NCBI GenBank assembly: GCA_020002185.1
Contig: CM034534.1
Location: 35,077,559 to 35,141,558 of the forward strand
From: Paraescarpia echinospica
Taxonomy: Eukaryota > Annelida > Polychaeta > Sabellida > Siboglinidae
Length of the DNA stretch: 64,000 bases
Direction of reading: 5' to 3'
Made by a program: the position numbers and the translations under genes. This document shows positions 40,045 to 52,949 of this stretch, in pieces. The first letter of the stretch is position 1. Each line of letters opens with the position of its first letter. Under the pieces are notes generated by a model. It saw only the letters and a program-made list of their open reading frames with translations. It did no database searches and was not told the DNA's origin.

Positions 40045-41065
40045 GAAAGTCTATGGAGACTATTGAGAGCATATGGGATCCCTCTTCAGATTGTCAACAT
40101 CATTCAAAACTTCTACACAAACTTCACATGCAGCATTGACCATAGTAACCAGTGTTTTGAAGTGAAGACCGGAGTCAATGTCAGCCATCCTCTTCAACAC
40201 TGTCACTGACTGGGTACTATGACGTACAACAGAAGACGAACCAAGAGGAATCAGATGGACAATTTTCTCTACTCTAGAGGACCTTGACTTTGCATATGAC
40301 CTCGCCCTCTTATCGCACTCTCATCGCCAAATACAGGACAAGACAACAAGACTCAATACATTCAGCCAACAAGTTGGACTTAAAATCAGCCAAAACAAAA
40401 ACAAAAGTGATAACTGTAAGTATCTCAACTCCATCAGCAGTGAAGGTTGGTCATTCTGAACTCACAAGTACTATCACCTTCACATACTTGGCCAGTGTCA
40501 CCAACCAGGACGGAGGTGCAAGGATGGACATTCAGAGCAGACTGAACAAGGCCAGAATGAACTTCATAAGCATGAAGGCAGTGTGGAAGTCAACGCAGTA
40601 CAGCACAAGCACAAAGCTAACATCTATGAGAGCTGTGTACTATCCACACTTCTTTGTGGGTCAGAATGGTCAATGCTAGCGCACGATAGAGCAAGACATG
40701 TCTAAACGGTCAACCTTCCATACCACAAGTGTCAGAAGTGTCAGGAGAATCCTAAGGATGTTCTGGCCAAGAAACACGAAGACATGCGCACCATCATCAC
40801 CAGAAGATGCCTGGAAGTGGATTGGCCATGTGTTACAGAAAGAAGCCAACTCGATCACCAGAACTGCAGTGCACTGAGGGGAAAAGAAGAGAGGCATCCA
40901 AAAACAATCTGGCACAGGACCATAGAAGCAGATGTGAAGGAGACATGACACAGCTGGGGCACCCTCGAGAGATTGGCAAGAGACAGACGGGCATGGAGAA
41001 ATTTTGTCGCTGCTCTAAAAGCCAATAGGCGTAATAAGCATGAGAAAGAGAAGAATCACTGAGAT
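40045..41065 (+). pseudogene. Decayed LINE reverse-transcriptase fragment, antisense to the host gene
   Basis: Plus-strand translations across shifting frames give ESLWRLLRAYGIPLQIVNII, CFEVKTGV, then LDFAYDLALLSHSHRQIQDK (the FADD active-site region with a D to Y change), LNTFSQQVGLKISQ and then FTYLASVTNQDGGARMDIQS. The fragment ends in SWGTLERLARDRRAW and FVAALKANRRNKHEK followed by a stop. At least three frame changes and several stops show that it is dead. A 17-base direct repeat TCACTGAGATATRCAGG (16 of 17 matching) lies at 40028-40044 and 41056-41072 and may be the target duplication. Confidence 0.85.
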
Positions 41066-42428
41066 ATGCAGGTCAACCGTCGAGTGCAGTCAAACGCATT
41101 CCTCACTCCTTCCTGGTCCAACTACATTTCCGGAGAATATTTTTCACTGATTACATCACCTGCTGCTGCAAGGAACTTGTAAACAAATCGCCATCAATAC
41201 CAACTGGCCACTGAGGCAGCCAGTTTCGAGGCAGCCAGTTTCATGTGACAGTGCGCAGAGCTGTCTAGGAAGACGACCCATTTATAATCACAGTCAAACA
41301 AACTAGAAAGCAGGCAAGACAAAAATCTGTAGTCTGCTTATCTGTGGGTGCAGGATGACACAGGAAGCAAGGAAGCTTGGGAAATTGAAAGCACCAAAAC
41401 AGGTCCCTCAACTGATTTAGCTGCAAAACAGGTCCAACCTGCAGTGTGCACAAACAAACAAGCTAGCATGTCATTGTAGATACAAGATAGGTTCAATTTT
41501 TTCCCGAAATGAGACAAACAAAAAATTGAATTAAGGAGGGACCTTTAAAGTGTCACTTTTCAAAGCCATCTTCTGTGCAGTGGTTGTCGCTAATGCTTGC
41601 ACACATTACAAAGTGAGCCCGGACCACATTAAACCCAGTGCCTAGAAACTGTCACACTAGTGCCTAGAGATGTCACAAAGGAAATCAGTGGTGTTTATGA
41701 ACATGCTGATACTACTACCACAGACGCTGACAGCAGGAAATTACAGTCGCTCGGTAATATCACCGTGGCAACCTCACTTCCTCCCCACACCGTAGCACTT
41801 ACATATATGTACATTTTAGCGGGGCCATGTGACTTGTCGCATGTCCTGCTCAGGTGGCAGGTTTCTGGGTAATCCTCGTGACAGTTTTAGGATCCGTATC
41901 ATTATCTGTAATGGTTTCTGCATAGAGATGGAACTGGTCAAACGTCAACTTTCCACGTGAAGGTCACAGATTCAACATAAATACTGACCACGTTAATATT
42001 GACAGAATAACATAACATATGGAAGGAATAAATATTGACAGACATGTCAGCTAATTAAACGAACCCAGCACAACAATGTCCAGTAGCCAGTAATTAACAT
42101 GTCAGCCGGGCAATGCACACAAGAACCAGCATGACAGCATGGTTGTATGTTAAGCTAGAATCACCACAACAAAGTGGAGGCAGTGCTGGTGGTATAATGA
42201 ATGCGTACCTGTGGTTTCCTATAATGAATCATCATTTCAAGTTTAATTGAAACAGAACTCTGTTGACATAGCTGGGCCAGGTCAGACTAGGACATGACTG
42301 GAAATCCAGCAGGTGTAACATAATAGATCTTTTCAGCAACAGAATAGGAATGAAGGCAGGTGTCACACAAACATGTAGGTCAACACAGCAGCCACACTCT
42401 ACAGATGTCATCAACAGACATGCAGACA

Positions 42429-42546
<118 letters not shown>

Positions 42547-43171
42547 CACACAGACACCTAGTATGTGCACTGCATGGCTGCACAGCAGACAAGATAGTAA
42601 TCAGTATAACTGAGTAGGTCTACTTACTATAGGCACAGGGATCAATAGAACAAAAGCTTCTATCAGCCCTGCTCAGCTGACATGCAAGAGCGAGCAGTCT
42701 GCATCGATTTTCTCAAAGTAATCAAATTGCCACATGGCGGCTCATCTAGTTTCCGCAGGATGCACAAATCATACTTTTTATTCCACTCGTGATGCATTCA
42801 CGGCATTACACAGAAGACAGACGTGTGTTTAATGTCAGATCAAAGAGGCTCAACACATTTGTATAAGTCTAAAGGTCAAGGCCACAGAAGACCAGAACAG
42901 ACAGATAGGCTTTATACTTGTATGTTATTGTTACAAATCTGAATCCATTAATTAATTAAATATAACATAGATCAATATTAAGCAAAACCCAATTCATACA
43001 GCAATAATTTAAATGCTAGATGACAATTAACATATTTTCACTAACAAAATAACCGTTATCCAGTTACTACATTTCTATAAATATAGTCACCCTAGGTTTC
43101 ATTTGTTTTTATTTTCCTTTGTAGTGGATCGTCTTTCTACACTTATTTTAAATGGCTGGCACTGTTGTGAC

Positions 43172-43997
43172 CAGGATTCAAAATTAACGTCGGTCCCTCG
43201 GTCTATGACCGATTTATTTGACATCGGACCGACACAAAAATGAAGTTTCTGGTCCTGCGGTCCGATTATTCGCATGGGTCATACGTTGAGATAATGTGGT
43301 ATTATTGCTGCATGCACCCTTAATCGCGCAAGTACGAAACTGCCGAAAGGCTGCACCTGACTGTCGTTACAAACACGGAAAATGACGTTGTTGATTGTGT
43401 CGGATAATTAAAATTTTGTTACTTCCTTTTTGCCAAACTTCAATTTCTTGATACAAAACCACACTGCAGCGTCTGTTTCAGCCATGGTTTAGATCAATTA
43501 ATGACAAGTTGGACTTTCATGGTTTCGTTGGATCGTAGGATGAAGATGCGTGACAACCATTGAAACAGTGTTTAACGTACAATGTTTGGTATGATATGTA
43601 TATGCTTGATGAATCGATACAAAATCATTGGTTCGGCATTTCAATCAATCAGTAAAATTGAGGACTCTGTGCTGATGTTCAGTAAAACTTTCAACTGCCA
43701 AATTGCCATTTTATGTTGATCTGTGACTGGCAGATGTGATATTGAGAGGGAAATAAATTACTAATGACCCTGAATTGTCTCATTTCCTTCGTAAATGACA
43801 TTAATAAAAATGTACATTTTATTAAATATAACAAATTAATCAAAATTAATAATTGTATTAAATATAACACAGACTTAAACAAAAAGCACCCTTGACCTAA
43901 CATTCCCAGGACCAGTAATTTTTCAGCAGGACCAGCAACTTTTTGAACTTGCTGGTCCTATGGACCAGGAACATATTTTCATTAGAGGCAAACCCTG
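43172..43997. mobile_element. Non-autonomous hAT-like DNA transposon, 826 bp
   Basis: A perfect 8-base direct repeat GTTGTGAC flanks the element at 43164-43171 and 43998-44005. The ends are CAGGATTCAAAA on the left and, reading inwards from the right, CAGGGTTTGCC. They are short imperfect inverted repeats starting CAGG. Both ends carry several GGTCC/GGACC motifs within about 110 bases, like the subterminal transposase-binding repeats of hAT elements. An 8-base duplication with CAGGG-type ends is typical of hAT. There is no transposase frame, so the copy would need a transposase in trans. Confidence 0.82.
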
Positions 43998-44056
43998 GTT
44001 GTGACTGCACTAATCCCAGTTTAGCTGTGATTAGTGAAATATCACATGAAAGCATG

Positions 44057-45215
44057 ACCTTTCTATTTGGCATCTCTTGACTGTAGTGGCATTCTGATCT
44101 GCACCTTTCTACTTGGCATTTCTTGACTGTAGTGGCATTCTGATCTGCACCTTTCTACTTGGCATTTCTTGACTGTAGTGGCATTCTGATCTACACCTTT
44201 CTATTTGGCATCTCTTGACAGTAGTGGCATTCTGATCTACATCTTTCTATTTGGCATCTCTTGACTGTAGTGGCATGCTGATCTACATCTTTCTATTTGG
44301 CATCTCTTGACAGTAGTGGCGTTCTGATCTACACCTTTCTATTTGGCATCTCTTGACTGTAGTGGCATTCTGATCTACACCTTTCTACTTGGCATCTCTT
44401 GACAGTAGTGGCATTCTGATCTACATCTTTCTATTTGGCATCTCTTGACTGTAGTGGCATTCTGATATACACCTTTCTATTTGGCATCTCTTGACAGTAG
44501 TGGCATTCTGATCTACACCTTTCTACTTGGCATTTCTTGACTGTAGTGGCATTCTGATCTACACCTTTCTATTTGGCATCTCTTGACAGTAGTGGCATTC
44601 TGATCTACATCTTTCTATTTGGCATCTCTTGACTGTAGTGGCATTCTGATCTACACCTTTCTATTTGGCATCTCTTGACTGTAGTGACATTCTGATCTAC
44701 ACCTTTCTATTTGGCATCTCTTGACTGTAGTGGCATTCTGATCTACACCTTTCTATTTGGCATCTCTTGACTGTAGTGGCATTCTGATCTGCACCTTTCT
44801 ATTTGGCATTTCTTGACTGTAGTGGCATTCTGATCTACACCTTTCTATTTGGCATCTCTTGACAGTAGTGGCATTCTGATCTACATCTTTATATATGGCA
44901 TCTCTTGACTGTAGTGGCATTCTGATCTACACCTTTCTATTTGACATCTCTTGACTGTAGTGGCGTTCTGATCTACATCTTTCTATTTGGCATCTCTTGA
45001 CTGCAGTGGCATTCTGATCTACACCTTTTTATTTGGCACCTCTTGACTGTAGTGGCATGCTGATCTACATCTTTCTATTTGGCATCTCTTGACTATAGTA
45101 GCATTCTGATCTACATCTTTCTATTTGGCATCTCTTGACTGTAGTGGCATTCTGATCTACACCTTTCTATTTGGCATCTCTTGACTGTAGTGGCATTCTG
45201 ATCTGCATCTAAACG
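44057..45215. repeat. 46-bp minisatellite, 25 copies
   Basis: The unit includes TTTCTATTTGGCATCTCTTG, then ACTGTAGTGGCATTCTGATC. Spacing between the GACWGTAG cores (44079, 44124, 44171, 44217 and on to 45183) is 45 to 47 bases. A GACAGTAG variant marks copies 4, 6, 8, 10, 12 and 18, so the middle of the array has a 92-bp two-unit periodicity. Confidence 0.95.
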
Positions 45216-45600
45216 CCACGTTACACGATCACATTTGACAATAACCAATAACGTAACGAGGTGATCAATAAAAAGCACAACAAAATTAATCATCTGATCC
45301 TCTTGACATACTGACAGCCTGATTGTAATTTTGCAAGATAAGCGTGCAACCTGACTACGCAAAGGACTCACCAAAGGACATCATCGTGGTACAACACTGA
45401 GTGGCTTATTGGCGTGTGAAAGACTGCTCTAAGTCAACTGACGACTTGATTTCCATGATCTCTGTCTAGCAATATTCACCAGGCTCACAGTCAAATTAAA
45501 AACCAATTTATAAACTGGTATGTGCGAGACAGGAAGACACATAGCACAAGGTGACACATACGTGCACACAAGCACATAGGACATTCTACTAGGCACATAC

Positions 45601-45685
45601 CTCCATCTCCAATCAGTTTCATCTGCACCAGGACTGGGTCTTCATTGTGTTCCTCAAGCACTGTGTCATCTGTCACATTTAGCTC
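45601..45685 (-). CDS. KDM3: KDM3-family demethylase, exon 3 of those visible
   Basis: This 85-base exon encodes visible residues 107-134 plus one base: ELNVTDDTVLEEHNEDPVLV, QMKLIGDG. It aligns by eye with MNDQVLEPQNVDPSMVQMTF followed by LDD in the JMJD1C N-terminal region, with the same length between the DP and QM motifs. The acceptor is CTGTTTGTAG in phase 0 and the donor GGAG/GTATGT in phase 1. The octamer array at 45925-46173 begins about 240 bases upstream of this exon. Confidence 0.93.
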
Positions 45686-45917
45686 CTACAAACAGATAAC
45701 AGCACATATTGAACAGATGCTGACATTATTTACATGTACCAACATGTCACATGTATCAACATGAAGCAAAGCTAACAGATAAGAACAAATATTAAATGCA
45801 CAACATGAAGAAAATACCACTAATAACACTTTTCACAAGTGAGGGATAAGTCCAATACTGTAATCTCACTTACACCATGAGATATCTGATGGTGCAGCAA
45901 AAAGTTATTGCGACATA

Positions 45918-46175
45918 AGGATGCATTTGCATGGCATATACTCTGCAGCATACCGGTAGGTATGCATTTGCATGGCAGATACTGTTATGCATTTGCATGG
46001 CAGATACTGTGCAGCATAAGGATGCATTTGCATGGCAGGTACTGTGCAGCATCAGGATGCATTTGCATGGCAGATACTGTGCAGCATAAGGATGCATTTG
46101 CATGGCAGATACTGTGCAGCATAAGTATGCATTTGCATGGCAGATACTGTGCAGCATAAGTATGCATTTGCATGG
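45918..46175. repeat. 35-bp tandem array carrying eight POU octamer motifs
   Basis: The unit is ATGCATTTGCATGGCAGATA followed by CTGTGCAGCATAAGG. The octamer ATTTGCAT (reverse complement ATGCAAAT) occurs at 45925, 45966, 45991, 46026, 46061, 46096, 46131 and 46166. The last six are exactly 35 bases apart. Each octamer is intact even where the rest of the unit varies. Octamers are the classical binding site of POU-domain factors. Whether any factor binds here is unknown. Confidence 0.9.
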
Positions 46176-46567
46176 CATACATATACCATTAGCTGTGATA
46201 AGCTGCTTAGGCAGTATAGCATCAGGCTATAATCAGATGTAGATGTGTGGGTAAGATGCAGAGAATAGATCAGTTAGCTAACAAGTAATGACATATGTAA
46301 CACCTCCATTAGACCCTGGCACCTGCAGGAGCTGCCCTCTACTGCATACATAATACATGAAGGCAATTTGTTCTTGTCACTTATGTGGTGTGTTGTCACC
46401 CTGGCACAATGACACCTTCTTCACACATGCACACACAACAGGTCTTTTGTGACACGTGTAACCATAGATGTCAGGAAACTGTGTCACACAGACAAAAACG
46501 TCTTTGTTACATTAAAGGGTCTGTGTCACACAGACAGTGACACACAAAGGGACATGTGTCACATAAA

Positions 46568-46673
46568 CACAATCCTTCTCAAATACAGCACTCTGTATGT
46601 CACGACAGGATCCGTGTCATACAGACAATGGGATTCCTGTTACACACAATAGGATCTGTGCCAACATATCAGC
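46568..46673. repeat. Dispersed repeat, copy 1 (second copy at 60725-60813)
   Basis: This shares CACAATCCTTCTC, TGTATGTCACGACA and ATCTGTGCCAACATATCAGC with 60725-60813 in the same order and orientation. The local context 46450-46660 also has several GTGTCACACAGACA-like near-repeats. Confidence 0.8.
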
Positions 46674-49275
46674 ATCAATTTATTATCATGGACAATATGA
46701 CTTTAAAACAACTCAAAGTACAGACCAAGAACAACTTGACCCATTCACCGTTGAAAACAATACCATGATCATACGATGTGCATCTATGTCATAACACATT
46801 ATTACGCAAACCATTCAAAAGATAACATGAGCTGGTGTAGAAGAATAATGTTGAGTTGTTTGTTGTCATGCTATATACTACCACTGATGACAGGCACTGC
46901 AAGAGGTCATTCACCTGGCTGTCATACAACATGCCATACCTCACATGTCAGCTTACCTTGACCCAGGGCCACAAATAGTTTGGCTAAGAACATGCTCACA
47001 CCCATGGGTGCTTCAGCCTCCCCACAGAGGTAATTTAAGGCAGCAAGCAGATGCTGCTTCTTTAGCTGAACCAATGACCTCTGCTGATCTAGCACTATTT
47101 TAAGGAGAAGACTAAGAATAATGGGCCCATTATGTTCAGTGTGTGATTACTAGTCATTTGATGGGTGTCTCATGTGGGCAAGGGAGGACATCACTTGCCC
47201 CACTGGTGCTTCTCTAGTATAGCCAAAGCCAAGTTTAATCACTATAATGAAATTAACTGAAAACATTTAGGGGCAAACGAGCCATGAATCGACCTGATAT
47301 GGTAGAAGAGATTGAAACACCATTTCTGGCAATCAAACTGAAAAATGTTGATCTCCAATTAGGCCCCTATGTACACTTTAATACTTTTTTTATGCAACAT
47401 TAACATTATTATTTGTTTTGCTTAATTATAAAATCCAGTAGAATGTAAACATAATGCCATACATTGACAGACAGCAGAACTGGGTATGTGGTTTCACATG
47501 GCCAAGTTGACACATTGTCCATTTTCTCAATCTATTTAGGTCACCATAGCTGTTGGCTCTTGTGGACACATTTATATCGTCAACAGTAATAGTAGCCTTG
47601 TGGCTTACTTGTATGTCCTTGTGAACTGCAGCTGGGAGCACTTCATCACATAGACAGTCTCAAAATCACACTTCCTGTTTACAGTGTCACCTGAGATAAC
47701 AGGGTATGGCACTCAACATAAAGAGGCCCATTACTTTTTGGGAATAAGTGTCATGCTTCAAAATAAAATACAGAAACTTTGAAAACCGTAAGTTTTATTA
47801 AAACTACAATGAACATTACATGTGGAAGGTATTCAATATTGTGCCTGGTACTTCAATGTATTCTAAACTGCATGGGTCTTCTTTATCTTGGGCCACCCTG
47901 TGCCACCCAATTAGACCTAGTACTTGTGGTTCACCTTACTTGTCACTGGTCATTCCTTGTCACTATAACTGTACCTCTGACACTTCTATCTGTGCTGACT
48001 GTCCATGTATGACTATGTTGTCATGATATCTATCATCCAGGTTCCAGTATAACTTTCCTTCAATGCAGCCACACAAGCAATTTGTCACTGGCTTATTTTA
48101 CCATAACTCTTGATTGCATCTCATAAGAACACATCAAATGACATACTATTAGGACAGGGTATTGAATGACAGTTGTGGCTGTGCACTGAATATCAAGTCA
48201 GTCACAGGATGTTGGATGGCAATCCCTAAGAACAGGATAAGGGACAGCTTAAATGGTAGAACAAACAAACTGGATGACTAGAATGTTGACAATGCTATCA
48301 TTGAGACATTACTGAGAACTTGGTCTCTTGTCTCTGGGGTTTGTTTGTAATAGATTGTGCTTTATTGAATACTATCTGACTTTATCTTTACTTAATTGAT
48401 GCTATATTCCCCACTGGTAACTATTTCCGTTACACATGATATATACAAATGGCTTTGCCATAAATCCGAATGGTTTCAGGTTACATAGACAAGTTACAGG
48501 TTGAATGTCATAAATTGTACTACCTGTTATCACCTTAGCGATCATCTCTACCAACATTACACTTGTAAAAGTATTATACACAAATCAATGCTAGTCACAA
48601 TGTGATGGATGGTATCTACATAACCAAACACGTACAGAGTATCCTACTCCACTAGCAACACACTGTCTTTCTTATTAATATAGGCTAGTTATTTGCCCCA
48701 GTAACAATGGCCAAAAACTGTAAAAACAGTGCCAAAGTGTGTCTACTTACTGTTGTATAGTCGCAACGTGAGCATGGTGAGGAGAAACTACAGTGAGAGT
48801 GCGGTGAGGAGAAACTATGGCAGTGACTGTGTACTGGTGAAACAGACCAGCACTAGCAGAGTAAACAACCACACTGGCATCTGTAGGGCATATCAGCTAT
48901 GCAGTGTTAGACAGCAATGCTTAGCAGGAAGAAACACATATCACAGGTCAAATGATTCCAGCTCTAGTTGCCATGACAACTGCAGCAATGATTGATGCTT
49001 TGGTAGAGAACTGAGGGGAAGGAAGAGAAGCAGACACAAGCTGTCAGGCTGTAGCTGCTATATGCTATAATTATTAGACCAGGCAGTGACAAGAAATATA
49101 AATACAGCTCTCCTCAACCACCATCAGCAAGACCTTTATTTTCAGCTACAACAACTCATATTGGCTCACATATCTGACCCACCCCCATTCATCTACATAT
49201 GTGTCTTATTTGCACACAGAGGAATGTGGGAAAACTATAGATACTAATACTACATAACACTAACTGACTCAGATA

Positions 49276-49445
49276 CAGAGAAACCTGATAATTCGGAAAC
49301 CTCGACATCTGCACATCATTTCACGGGAACAGAATTTCCAAATGCTATGTACCCCATTATGAGCATAATTAGTTTATCTGGAGAGCTTGTTAATCCGGAC
49401 ACGTATACCATGGACCAGTGTTCAGATTAACGGGGTTCCACCACA
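49276..49445. mobile_element. Pogo/Tigger-like MITE, about 170 bp
   Basis: The element is flanked by TA at 49274-49275 and 49446-49447. The left end reads CAGAGAAACCTGATAATTCG. The right end read inwards is TGTGGTGGAACCCCGTTAAT, giving imperfect inverted repeats of about 25 bases with the AACC..G.TAAT pattern of pogo/Tigger ends. It is too short to code for a transposase. Confidence 0.65.
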
Positions 49446-52400
49446 TAAAAATGGATGTTATTATTCAACATTGAGAATGCACCTTAAAATGTTACAAAAT
49501 TATATTTAATTTTGTTGTCTTTCTTTTCTATACAACATTATTACAACATTATCATAGTTCTACTTCAACAAGACTGAAATATAGTACTTGAACCCATATG
49601 TTTACTACTGCATCATAACAACAGTCTGTATGAGTACATTAATGTTTAAAATGCCTCACTCTCTCCAGTGATAGACAGACCCAGCTATGGCCTTGACCTT
49701 CATGTGCTGCAGTAATTTAGTCTACAAAAGTAGCGGACTGTCGCCATGGTGACAGTAGCCAGCAGGCTGGCTGAAAGCAAACTACTGTCAAACCAGATCC
49801 GCTCATATTTCATTGATTTACTGCAACAGTGAGTTAATTCTACGCATGAAATAGAGTCTCTAGTGGAGGTGTTATGGCCTGACTGGAAGGCATTATTCAT
49901 ACACTTCACTGATATGAGATATGTTAACCACACAGCAGACCTCCACTGAGACAACAAGGTCTGCTTACAGATCAATTTACTCTCTGCTATTCCTATCATT
50001 ATTGACACACTGAGTTGGAAACAATCCAGATGCTGCCCTAAAAAATGAGTTCACATTGCAAATTGCCCTATTAGAATGAAGACGTTTATTAATATTTAAG
50101 CATCTGCCTGAACTGACTTGAACACCACATGGTTATGGCAGGAGTATGATTGACTGCGCCATGATCATTAAACCCATTATCATTTCCATTATTAAGCTCT
50201 AAATTATAATTTTATAAAGATCATTAATTATCAAGTTAGGTCTAGAGGATTTATTTACAATAACTCATACACACATGGTATTGACATCATATTTTGCCTA
50301 TAGACACCAAACATTACAGTGCATTGTATAATAGGAATCACCACATCATAACATGGTAAACATACTTATTTTTGCAGTGCATTTTCATACTGATTCTTCA
50401 CAGTCTGTAAATATTTGATAACAATCTCAAGTCAACTGTGTCTATGGTCTCTTATTCCCAAAACATTAGTAGTTAACTCAGATTTTTCAGATAGACCTTT
50501 CTACACAGGGGTCAAGAAAACGTTTCAGTTGTTAATCGCCTACCCGTAGTCCTTTGAGGATATGGCCCCTTGCTTCTATACAATGCATACTTGTAATTGC
50601 ACCAATACAAGGTACAGACAAGGCACAAAGGTCATGATTCTCATAGAGCCCATGCATAATACATACACATGTGCACACACTTGCATATCTGTCAGCTTGT
50701 TATTGAGGCTGACCTTACTTGCCGTGTGGGCATACACACAACATCAATCTTAATAACACAGTGGCTGGCACACACAGGTCATAATGGATCTCATTCCAGC
50801 TACTCACTAATCATCTACTCTGGCCACACCATTAGCCATTGTTAGCTCGATTCAATCATGACAGGAGGACAACTTGTGTGCACTCAAAGGACCCACCCGC
50901 TTAATAATTTTATTTGACTTACAATTTATCAGACACGTATATATTATCAATTATATATAGTACGTATGATAATATCTATATTTCAGATAAATAGTACAAG
51001 TCTAAAAAATGATTAAATATGTCCTTTAAATATACATACACTATACTGTATAAATATATACTCCCTGTGTGTTGTATATATGTGTGTGCATGCATGCATG
51101 TATGTAGTTATATAAATATAATGAGGAAGTGTATGCTTGCTTGTGTGAGTGTATGTATGCATATACAATTATTATTTTTATTTGTGTTTTGTCAAACAAA
51201 TAGGAGTCATTGTCATACTAATCAAAACAAATGTTGTAGTAAACAGAAGCCACACTATGTGTAGTAATGTAATACAGTCTAATCCCTGACATTCAGCTAG
51301 ACTTTCATTTAGTCAATTACACATAATAATTACCCACTGCGTATGACATGACGCACATTTACAGAGCTATTAAATACAGAGTTGACAATTGATTTCTTGC
51401 AATGGCAGTAGTCGCAACAAACATTCTAATTACAGTCGACATCTTATTATCAAGTATTGAAATAGAAAATAATTGCTGATTCCCCTCATATCAAATTGTG
51501 CATGAATGAGAAATAAATCTGAAAGAATCTAGTCTGATATACAGATAAGAAGAGCTGAGTATTGTCACAAGAGGAATACAGTATGTATCAGTGCTGTATT
51601 GGCTCTAATGTACACTGCCCTAACAATGTTGATTCTTAGAATGATGTCTGTCATTACTGTTTTACAAATTCACTATTGTAGTATGATAACAAAGTTTACT
51701 GATTCATTAATAATGATAACATCTAGTGCCTTCATAATTGGGTCGTTACGTGAGTACTGTGAGATTCTGTGTCCAGATCTAGAGCAAGTCTGCTATCTCT
51801 CACCTGCCGACTTTTCTCAATCCACAAGGATCTCCTTGTTCAGGCTATTCATTTACAAAAAACTCACAAAAAGCAGACTACCTATTACTAAAAATAAACC
51901 TAAATTGTTTTACTCTAAAAGCTAACTACAAACTTGACAGGAGGGACTACCAGCCACTCTTAGATATCAGCCATTCAGCCACTTTCTATCTTGCCATCAA
52001 AGTCAACTGTCTGAGCCCATTTATCTGCCCTTCCCCTATGTCCTTTGTCACTAGGCCTTGCTGGGTCAACACAGTGACACTGCACCTTCCTATCTGTCAC
52101 CTGTGGTAACCTGATCCTTACACTTCACTGCATTGTCATTGTTGGCTCTTCACGGATAGTCACATTCTCATGGCAAAATAGCAGTGGCCTTATCAAGGAA
52201 TCATCTGATAGAATATATACCTGTACTACACCTGTACAATTACAATCTACCCACACATCATCTCAACAAGCAGTGTAACTCAGAGGTCACAGATTAGACA
52301 CACCTGCATGAATTACTAATACAGTATGCATACATAGCTCGGTTTTTCTTCAGTTTGTTGCTATGTAATGGAGCCATTAGTCAAGGCTGCCTACGTTGAA

Positions 52401-52949
52401 AAAATACAGCTCAGGAACCTTAACGCTTTACAAATTCAGGTTGCATAAGAACATTCGGCTGAAAAACCATACTGGCAAGCCAAGACCATTATTTGCATTT
52501 GCAAGCGTACATGCAAAGTAATAAAAAGTGCAATCCATAAATAGTATTTATGTATTTATGACCTCCTACGGCATCAACAGCTGGGGCGACAAGGATACCT
52601 GTTTATTATTGATGCTTCGTCACTCGGCTGCCAGAGTGGGCATGCACACATAAAGACGCTCTGTGCAAATGTCATGCAAATGTCACACGTCCGCACAACA
52701 AAACCATCCAGTCGCATAAAACGATGTCATAAAAACTTGATGGGTTGTTACAGTAATAATAAGATATAAATCAGAGGTGAGTCTACCTTTATACGCTGGG
52801 GTTACATTAAATCAGCTTCTACTCGTGGTACGGCACAACCCAGTCTGGTTAGACTATAGTTGGTTGGCCGTGGTGATTAGGTAGTCTATGACCAGTGGGT
52901 CAAGATGACAAACATACAAACTAGTCAACTGCAGCAACCACTAAGATGT

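Noticed and set aside
51599..51925. 108-codon plus-strand open frame
   Set aside because: No recognisable motif, AT-rich composition, and no splice or promoter context. It is probably chance.
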